Assembly: GCA_024682995.1 (NCBI GenBank)
Contig: JAIKYR010000043.1
Location: 1 to 60,852 of the forward strand
Direction: 5' to 3'
From: Bacteroidales bacterium
GTDB taxonomy: Bacteria > Bacteroidota > Bacteroidia > Bacteroidales > WCHB1-69
DNA: 60,852 nt
In this document: in pieces, positions 55,524 to 60,852 of the stretch
Layout: each line of letters starts with the position of its first letter
Numbering within the stretch: the first letter of the stretch is position 1
Position numbers and translations under genes: made by a program
Notes under the pieces: generated by a model
Seen by the model: only the letters and a program-made list of their open reading frames with translations
The model's database searches: none
What the model was told of the DNA's origin: nothing

Positions 55524-55649
55524 GTATAATTTTATCTTAGTTATTCCGTTAAGTAATTCGGAATATGAACATATTCATGTTAGAAAAAAACAAGTCAGAT
55601 AGGATTCTATTCGGCTCATTGATATTATTTTTGCTCAAAATTTTTAGCT

Positions 55650-56348
55650 ATGCGTCATTTATTGTTATTACAGGCCGATTCCGGTGCCATGCCGGTTGTT
55701 GCCGAACAGGCCTCCCAAGTGCAGGAGACCTCCTATTTCCAACTTGTATTTGCGCTCAACAGCTTATGGATTATGATCCCGCTGTTTCTCATGCTGGGCT
55801 TCGCCATCTACCTGTTTGTCAAGAAGCTGATGGTGCTGAACCGTGCCTCCAAGGAGGAATACAACTTCATGAACAACATCCGCGACTTCATCCACGATGG
55901 CAAGCTGGACTCCGCCATGGCGCTTTGCAAGGGCAACGACAATCCGTCGGCCCGTCTGATTGAGAAGGGTCTTACGCGCATCGGCCGCCCACTGGATGAT
56001 GTGCGCACTGCCGTGGAGAACGAAGGTAACATTGAGGTAGGCCGTCTGGAGAAAGGCGTGTCCGCGCTGGCCACCATCGCCGCCATCGCCCCGATGCTCG
56101 GATTCTTGGGTACTGTCGTGGGTATGGTCTCCGCCTTCCACAACATGGCCGCCGACCCGAACAACTTCAACATCGGCACCCTGTCATCTGGCATCTACAC
56201 CGCCATGATCACCACCGTGGCCGGTCTTATCGTCGGCGTCATCGCCCTGGTGTTCCACAACATGATCGTTTCCAAGATCTCCAACGTGGTCTATATGCTG
56301 GAGGTCCGCACCACAGAGTTCATGGACCTGCTTCACGAAAACGTCTAA
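55650..56348 (+). CDS. exbB: ExbB/TolQ/MotA-family proton channel subunit
   Basis: Inner-membrane protein of 232 aa, three membrane helices (about 33-55, 130-152, 175-197). The cytoplasmic loop after helix 1 and the core LATIAAIAPMLGFLGTVVGM, then SSGIYTAMITTVAGLIVGVI, match the ExbB/TolQ family. With ExbD it forms the proton-driven motor that energises TonB or moves the Tol system. Starts 182 bases from the divergent ftsK. exbD begins 12 bases downstream. Confidence 0.94.
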   Translation: MRHLLLLQADSGAMPVVAEQASQVQETSYFQLVFALNSLWIMIPLFLMLGFAIYLFVKKLMVLNRASKEEYNFMNNIRDFIHDGKLDSAMALCKGNDNPSARLIEKGLTRIGRPLDDVRTAVENEGNIEVGRLEKGVSALATIAAIAPMLGFLGTVVGMVSAFHNMAADPNNFNIGTLSSGIYTAMITTVAGLIVGVIALVFHNMIVSKISNVVYMLEVRTTEFMDLLHENV

Positions 56349-56360
56349 AAAAGCTCCGCC

Positions 56361-56801
56361 ATGGCTATCAAGATGCAAAACAAAATCGATACGACGTTCA
56401 GCGCCACGTCCATGTCCGACTTGGTGTTCCTGTTGTTGATTTTCTTCATGCTCACCTCCACGATGGTCTCCCCGAACGCCATCAACCTGGTGCTCCCGAA
56501 GAGCAACACAGACAAGCAGCTCGTATCCAAGAACATAGAGGTCTATATCAACGAAGACCTCCTCTACTTTGTCAATCCGGGAGGTTCCAAGGCGCAGCCC
56601 ATCCCGTTTGAGGAGTTGCTGCCAGCCCTTCAGGATGCCGCCGCCAAGGACAACTCCGACATGAAATCCATCGTGTTGCGCGCCGACAAGAGCGTACCTG
56701 TGGAGAATGTGGTTGCCCTCATGGACGTGCTCAATGAAATGAACGAAGCCTACCCGGAAGGGGAACGCTATAAAATGGTTTTAGCCACCGAAGGGAAATG
56801 A
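56361..56801 (+). CDS. exbD: ExbD/TolR-family protein
   Basis: 146 aa. A short cytoplasmic N-terminus, one membrane helix (LVFLLLIFFMLTSTMV) preceded by the essential aspartate in TSMSDLVFL, then a periplasmic domain (VEVYINEDLLYFVNPGG-like strands; VLRADKSVPVENVVALMDVL). Motor partner of ExbB. Its stop overlaps the tonB-like start by four bases (ATGA). Confidence 0.94.
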   Translation: MAIKMQNKIDTTFSATSMSDLVFLLLIFFMLTSTMVSPNAINLVLPKSNTDKQLVSKNIEVYINEDLLYFVNPGGSKAQPIPFEELLPALQDAAAKDNSDMKSIVLRADKSVPVENVVALMDVLNEMNEAYPEGERYKMVLATEGK

Positions 56802-57493
56802 GAGAATCGAACGAGAATAGAAAAGACACTATCGTATCCTGGGGAACGACGGTCGGCACAATGGCACTCATCATTGTGTTGCTGCTTGCCTTCGGCCTGA
56901 AGTCCCAGATTCCACCTCCACCGCCCAAGAAGACCTTCTACGTAGAACTGGAAGCTCCGACGGGTGGTGGCGGCGGCGGTGGCATGGACGCTCCCTCTCC
57001 CACTCATTCCCGTCAACCCTCGGCTCCCAACTACGCCACCCAGAACGCACAAGACGCGCCTTCCGTGGCCCATTCCACCAAAACATCCACCACCCCGCAG
57101 CCCACACAACCTAAAGTGGACCAGACGGCCATTTTCAAAGGCGGCAAAGGTGGTAGTGGAAGCGGCGGCGGCCAAGGTTCCGGCATCGGCACGGGCACAG
57201 GCTCCGGCCTCGGTCCCGGCGAAGGCGGTGGCTCGGGCGGCGGCATCGGCTACGGCACGGGCGCAAGAGGCATGGTGAACAATATTAATACAACTGTTTC
57301 TGAAGAGGGACAGGTAAGTGTGGAAGTTCATGTGATGGCCGACGGCACCGTCAGTGAAGCCCGCGTGGTGAACACATCGAAAAACAAAACCACTATCACC
57401 AATCGCCTCATTCAACAGCAATGTGTGCAAGAAGCAAAACGAGCTCACTACAAACCAGGGAAAGAGGAATTAAGAATAATTTTATTCCACTAA
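56798..57493 (+). CDS. tonB: TonB-like energy transducer with a glycine-rich linker
   Basis: 231 aa. One N-terminal membrane helix (TMALIIVLLLAFGL), IPPPPPKK, then a long linker that is not the usual Pro/Lys rod but Gly/Ser-rich in two blocks (about residues 55-62 and 110-153). The C-terminal 75 residues resemble a TonB/TolA C-terminal domain (VSVEVHVMADGTVSEARVV, QEAKRAHYKPGKEE). It should couple ExbB/ExbD to outer-membrane receptors, though a TolA-like role is possible. Ends the exbB-exbD-tonB run; folC, usually next in this lineage, is separated by a GxxExxY cassette. Confidence 0.85.
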   Translation: MRESNENRKDTIVSWGTTVGTMALIIVLLLAFGLKSQIPPPPPKKTFYVELEAPTGGGGGGGMDAPSPTHSRQPSAPNYATQNAQDAPSVAHSTKTSTTPQPTQPKVDQTAIFKGGKGGSGSGGGQGSGIGTGTGSGLGPGEGGGSGGGIGYGTGARGMVNNINTTVSEEGQVSVEVHVMADGTVSEARVVNTSKNKTTITNRLIQQQCVQEAKRAHYKPGKEELRIILFH

Positions 57494-57496
57494 TAA

Positions 57497-58040
57497 ACGC
57501 GAAGGGCGTGAAGGACGCAAAGTGTTCGCAAAGTCTTTATAATCCATTCACAATCCGCTTGATTCCCTGCTTCATCAATTCCACATTGAAGTTCATCAGC
57601 AATCCTAACTTATAACCTCCCAGTCGAAGATATGTCAACGTTTGCGCCATGTGAATACCTGCCAAAGCAGCCACGCTTTTTGTTTCAATCACCACTTTCT
57701 GATCAACTAATAAATCAATTCGAAAGGCGTGCTCAATAACGATATCGTAATATATTATAGGTAAATATTTTTCCTTCTCCACCCGCAAGTCTCGAGATAG
57801 TAACTCATAAAACATACATTCTTGGTATGTCTTCTCCAATAATCCCGGCCCCAGATACTTATGTACTTTCACCGCCGCATCCACAATAATCCGCGCCAAT
57901 TCATTCTCACTCATAACCAACCATTTTTAACATAACACTATATGTAAAACATTAATATCATTAAATTATTGCATAAAAAACAATAAAAATAAAAAAATAT
58001 TAATCCCAATAATTCTTTGCGTCCTTCGTGTCCTTTGCGT
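57497..58040. mobile_element. Cassette: GxxExxY gene bounded by 26-bp inverted repeats
   Basis: Ends at 57497-57522 and 58015-58040 are inverted copies matching at 22 of 26 bases, both carrying GAAGGACGCAAAG. They enclose a single minus-strand GxxExxY gene and about 95 bp of AT-rich sequence. The left end lies 3 bases after the tonB stop and the right end 3 bases before the folC ATG. No transposase inside; mobility is inferred. Confidence 0.6.
57537..57914 (-). CDS. GxxExxY protein (PD-(D/E)XK-like small protein)
   Basis: 125 aa from the ATG at 57914; the frame's earlier TTG is less likely. The namesake motif is GPGLLEKTYQECM near residue 22. A nuclease-like core follows: Asp in FRIDLLVDQKVVIETKS, with the E-x-K pair, a pattern shared with PD-(D/E)XK enzymes. 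The C-terminus IKRIVNGL is typical. The family is small, multi-copy in some genomes, and of unknown function. It is opposite in strand to tonB and folC on either side, and enclosed by inverted repeats, which suggests an inserted unit. Confidence 0.88.
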   Translation of the reverse strand: MSENELARIIVDAAVKVHKYLGPGLLEKTYQECMFYELLSRDLRVEKEKYLPIIYYDIVIEHAFRIDLLVDQKVVIETKSVAALAGIHMAQTLTYLRLGGYKLGLLMNFNVELMKQGIKRIVNGL

Positions 58041-58043
58041 ATC

Positions 58044-59330
58044 ATGTATAACTCCCTTCTCGAAGAAATATTCCACGCCTACCCGATGTACCATAAAGTT
58101 GGGACGGCAGCATATAAAGAGGGCCTCGAGAATATCGAAGCCCTGTTGCAAATCGTGGGCAATCCTGAAAGAAAACTCAAAGCCATACACATCGCCGGCA
58201 CCAACGGCAAAGGCTCCGTGGCCCATCTCACCGCCTCCTATTGCCAGGAACGCGGACTGAAGACCGGCCTCTTTACCTCCCCACATCTGGTGGACTTCCG
58301 CGAACGCATCCGCATCAACGGCGTAATGATTCCTGAAGAAAAAGTGCTTGAGTTCTTCCAGAAATTCAAACCCTCTTTCAACAAACTCGAACCCTCTTTC
58401 TTTGAGATGACTACTGCTTTGGCGTTCTGGTATTTCGCCGAGCAGCATGTGGATGTCGCCGTGGTGGAAGTGGGCCTCGGCGGGCGGCTTGACGCCACCA
58501 ACGTACTCTCCCCCATCCTCTCCGTCATCACCAACATCACTCTGGAACACACCAACTTGTTAGGCGACAGCATTGCCAAAATAGCCTTCGAAAAAGCCGG
58601 CATCATCAAACAGGACACCCCCGTGGTTGTGGGCGAATTTCACCCGGAAAGCTATCCCGTCTTCACCGACATTGCCAACCAGAAAAACGCCCCGCTCTTC
58701 TTAGCGGAAAACAATTTCTCCGTGGAGGGCAATCTCTCCGACTGCAAAATCCTTGACATGGAGGGTGAAACCCTTTATGAGCACGTGCACACCCCTCTCG
58801 AAGGCGAATACCAGCGTAAAAACCTCGTCACATTCCTGCAAGTGGCGGAACTGCTCCAGCAAATAATGCCCTATGACAAGGATGTCACCGTGCAGGCCAT
58901 TGAACACGTTACGACTAACACGGGACTGTGCGGGCGCTGGCAGGTGCTGCGCCGCGAGCCGCTCACCATCTGCGACGTGGGACACAATCTCGGCGGGTTG
59001 AGCCTCACCATGAAGCAATTGGCTGACATTCCCTGCCGACAGCTACGTATGGTGTTCGGCATGGCCGCCGACAAGGACCTTGACCATATCCTACCACTCT
59101 TGCCCTCAAAAGCAAAATATTACGTTTGCCAAGCGCCTACCAACCGAGCCATTGTCGCGGAGGAGTTATCCAGCCGTCTGACGGCTCTCGGGTTGTCGTG
59201 CACCACCATTCCCGATGTGTGCGAGGCGTTCCGAAAAGCCAACAGCGATGCCGCGCCCGACGACATAGTATTCATCGGAGGAAGCTGCTTCGTCGTGGGT
59301 GAGCTCCTCTCCCATCTCTTCCTCTCTTAA
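58044..59330 (+). CDS. folC: Folylpolyglutamate synthase / dihydrofolate synthase
   Basis: Adds glutamate to dihydropteroate and to folates. 428 aa from the ATG at 58044; the in-frame TTG at 58017 lies in the inverted repeat and is rejected. Mur-ligase-like fold: HIAGTNGKGSVAHLTASYC (P-loop, about 50-66), TGLFTSPHLVDFRERI, VEVGLGGRLDATNV, NITLEHTNLLG, EKAGIIK, and C-terminal CDVGHNLGG. The whole leader and ribosome-binding region come from the adjacent inverted repeat. A degenerate direct-repeat tract starts at its stop codon, then a shared terminator. Confidence 0.96.
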   Translation: MYNSLLEEIFHAYPMYHKVGTAAYKEGLENIEALLQIVGNPERKLKAIHIAGTNGKGSVAHLTASYCQERGLKTGLFTSPHLVDFRERIRINGVMIPEEKVLEFFQKFKPSFNKLEPSFFEMTTALAFWYFAEQHVDVAVVEVGLGGRLDATNVLSPILSVITNITLEHTNLLGDSIAKIAFEKAGIIKQDTPVVVGEFHPESYPVFTDIANQKNAPLFLAENNFSVEGNLSDCKILDMEGETLYEHVHTPLEGEYQRKNLVTFLQVAELLQQIMPYDKDVTVQAIEHVTTNTGLCGRWQVLRREPLTICDVGHNLGGLSLTMKQLADIPCRQLRMVFGMAADKDLDHILPLLPSKAKYYVCQAPTNRAIVAEELSSRLTALGLSCTTIPDVCEAFRKANSDAAPDDIVFIGGSCFVVGELLSHLFLS

Positions 59331-59360
59331 CTCCTTAACTTCTTAGTTTCTTAATTCATC
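59328..59360 (+). repeat. Degenerate TTAACTYCTTA repeat starting at the folC stop codon
   Basis: TAACTCCTTAACTTCTTAG followed by TTTCTTAATTC, with about 10-base period. The folC TAA is its first TAA. Related words occur at 18706-18722 and 45592-45620. Confidence 0.65.
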
Positions 59361-59385
59361 CCTCTGATTACACTTAAAACAATAA

Positions 59386-59423
59386 AAAAGAGGACAACCT
59401 TTCGGTCGTCCTCTTCATTTTTT
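59386..59423. terminator. Bidirectional terminator between folC and gdhA
   Basis: AAAAAGAGGAC...ACC and GGT...GTCCTCTT pair around TTTC with A/T runs on both sides. It serves folC (plus) and gdhA (minus). Confidence 0.85.
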
Positions 59424-59438
59424 TGGCTAAACTGTCGA

Positions 59439-60782
59439 TTAGATGATACCTTGAGCTAACATAGCTTTTGCAACGCGCATGAAACCGGCGATGTTGGCAC
59501 CCTTCACATAGTTGATGGTACCATCAGCCTCACGACCGTGCTCAACGCACATGTCGTAAATGTCGTTCATGATCTTGTGCAGTTTGGCGTCAACCTCAGG
59601 AGCCGTCCAGTTGATGTGACCGGCGTTCTGGCAGATCTCGAGACCAGAGGTAGCAACACCACCGGCGTTGACAGCCTTACCAGGTCCGAACGGAACCTTA
59701 GCGGCTTGGAAAGCAGCGATAGCGCCGGGTTGGCAACCCATGTTGGAGACCTCAGCAACGTATTTAACGCCGTTAGCAAGGAGTTCCTTAGCGTCTTCTT
59801 CGCTCAACTCGTTCTGGAAAGCGCACGGGCAAGCGATGTCGCACTTCACGCTCCAAGCTTTCTTGCCGGCCGTGAATTTGGCTTTACCAGGGAATTTGTC
59901 GGCCATGTCTTGAACTTTGTTGCGGTTGGAAGCACGCATGTCAAGCATATAGTCAATCATTTCTTTGTCGATGCCGTCAGGAAGTTCGCAGACGCCGTCG
60001 GGACCGGAGATGGCCACAACCTTAGCGCCGAGTTCGGTAGCCTTGGTGGCAGCACCCCAAGCAACGTTACCGAAGCCGGAGAGGGCGATGCGTTTGCCTT
60101 CCATCGTGTCATTCTGTTGTTTTACCATGCGTTCCACATAGTAGATAGCACCGAAACCGGTAGCTTCCGGACGGATGAGGGAACCACCCCAGCCATAGCT
60201 CTTTCCAGTGAGGGCACCGGTAGAATGCTCGCGGGCGAGTTTCTTATAAGCACCGTAGAGGTAGCCGATCTCACGACCGCCAACACCCACGTCGCCTGCA
60301 GGGCTGTCCTGATCAGGACCGATGTTGCGCCACAATTCATACATGAAGGCTTGGCAGAAACGCATGATTTCAGCGTCGCTCTTGCCAACGGGATCGAAAT
60401 CGGAGCCACCCTTGCCACCGCCGAGAGGCAGATTGGTCAGAGAGTTTTTGAAGATCTGTTCGAAACCTAAGAACTTCAACATGGAGACGTTAACAGCCTT
60501 GTGGAAACGGAGACCGCCCTTGTATGCGCCGAGAGCAGCATTGAATTGGACGCGGTAGCCGAGGTTCGTGCAAACCTCACCCTTGTCGTTAACCCAGGTC
60601 ACGCGGAATGTGAAGATACGATCGGGTTCAACAATGCGCTCAACGATCTTGGCAGCCTCGAATTCGGGGTGCTTGTTGTATTCTTCTTCAATCGTTTCCA
60701 GGACTTCGCGAACGGCCTGCAAATACTCATTCTCACCAGGATGTTTGGCCTCCAGGTTAGCCATGATTTCATTTACTTTCAT
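59439..60782 (-). CDS. gdhA: NADP-type glutamate dehydrogenase
   Basis: Reductive amination of 2-oxoglutarate to glutamate (or the reverse), a hexameric cytosolic enzyme. 447 aa, the length of the small hexameric class. Evidence: GYRVQFNAALGAYKGGLRFH, the catalytic-lysine region NLPLGGGKGGSDFDP, PAGDVGVGGREIGYLYG, the Rossmann start ALSGFGNVAWGAATKATELG, and VAEVSNMGCQPGAI. NADP preference follows family likeness. Its codon use looks more uniform than its neighbours', as in highly expressed genes, consistent with its central role. A -7 element lies at the window's end, 62 bases upstream. Confidence 0.97.
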   Translation of the reverse strand: MKVNEIMANLEAKHPGENEYLQAVREVLETIEEEYNKHPEFEAAKIVERIVEPDRIFTFRVTWVNDKGEVCTNLGYRVQFNAALGAYKGGLRFHKAVNVSMLKFLGFEQIFKNSLTNLPLGGGKGGSDFDPVGKSDAEIMRFCQAFMYELWRNIGPDQDSPAGDVGVGGREIGYLYGAYKKLAREHSTGALTGKSYGWGGSLIRPEATGFGAIYYVERMVKQQNDTMEGKRIALSGFGNVAWGAATKATELGAKVVAISGPDGVCELPDGIDKEMIDYMLDMRASNRNKVQDMADKFPGKAKFTAGKKAWSVKCDIACPCAFQNELSEEDAKELLANGVKYVAEVSNMGCQPGAIAAFQAAKVPFGPGKAVNAGGVATSGLEICQNAGHINWTAPEVDAKLHKIMNDIYDMCVEHGREADGTINYVKGANIAGFMRVAKAMLAQGII

Positions 60783-60843
60783 ATTATTGAAATTTAAAAT
60801 TTAGGATAGTTGTAGAACTTTTTAATCGCTTTTGAAAAGCGGT

Positions 60844-60852
60844 GCAAAGGTA
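60844..60852 (-). promoter_or_regulatory. -7 promoter element for gdhA
   Basis: TACCTTTGC on the minus strand, the last nine bases of the window. The -33 region is outside. Confidence 0.65.

Noticed and set aside
59538-60470. A 310-codon frame antisense to gdhA
   Set aside because: Shadow of the highly biased gdhA coding sequence; no recognisable protein features.
1-60852. tRNA, rRNA and riboswitch genes
   Set aside because: The gene gaps were read on both strands and no cloverleaf, rRNA-like or known riboswitch pattern was recognised. A covariance-model scan would be needed to exclude small RNAs.

Overview
The window looks like a chromosomal segment of a Bacteroidales (Bacteroidota) bacterium, probably an anaerobic, proteolytic gut or rumen type. 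The evidence is in the sequence. Several secreted proteins carry type IX secretion (T9SS) sorting modules of type A and type B. At least fourteen start regions carry the Bacteroidota sigma-A -7 element TAnnTTTG, always followed here by C. Lineage-typical families are present (FISUMP, Porin_10, DUF4290, WbqC-like, DUF819, Bacteroidota GT-C), as is the rsfS-ftsH-LUD-cdsA order. A genus cannot be named from sequence reading alone.

Layout. 1-15.1 kb is a surface and secretion region: a lipoprotein, a DUF819 membrane protein, a type B T9SS cargo, a small membrane protein, a 3269-residue secreted repeat protein (17 FN3-like modules and 5 FISUMP domains) and a beta-barrel protein. The giant gene is bracketed by an intact copy and a truncated remnant of the same small gene. 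15.3-18.6 kb holds dnaK, a structured MITE-like element and carbamate kinase. 18.7-27.0 kb holds an M13 peptidase, a patatin/BamA-type autotransporter, a C10 cysteine protease and class II fructose-bisphosphate aldolase. 27.0-35.0 kb is a minus-strand housekeeping run: rsfS, ftsH, a LUD protein, cdsA, uvrA, then a YtxH/Holin-X/basic-protein trio. 35.0-44.0 kb is a plus-strand run: serine endopeptidase, WbqC-like protein, GT-C-like membrane protein, DUF4290 protein, NatAB-type ABC exporter and Porin_10. 44.1-48.7 kb holds fumarase, a PrsW protease, a beta-barrel protein and dihydrolipoyl dehydrogenase. 48.8-52.1 kb is accessory: a paired GC-rich repeat element followed by an AT-rich three-gene operon (HTH regulator, small secreted protein, CoiA-like nuclease). 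52.1-60.8 kb holds lolA, ftsK, exbB-exbD-tonB, a GxxExxY gene enclosed by inverted repeats, folC and gdhA.

How the genes work together. The secreted C10 and serine proteases and the exported M13 peptidase would degrade protein. gdhA, fumC, lpdA and the lone arcC fit amino-acid-linked metabolism (inference). ExbB/ExbD/TonB energise outer-membrane uptake, LolA serves lipoprotein traffic, and FtsH, DnaK, UvrA, FtsK and RsfS are core maintenance functions.

The most unusual signals are: (1) the giant FISUMP/FN3 protein with an exact 289-residue higher-order repeat and a T9SS-like sorting module near its N-terminus; (2) the duplicated small gene flanking it; (3) a GxxExxY gene inside 26-bp inverted repeats, sitting between tonB and folC and supplying folC's leader; (4) a 259-bp structured element with 20-bp terminal inverted repeats after dnaK; (5) a heptamer repeat that begins at stop codons and contains stops in all six frames; (6) the HTH / secreted protein / CoiA-like nuclease operon beside paired repeats. 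No tRNA, rRNA or CRISPR array was seen.
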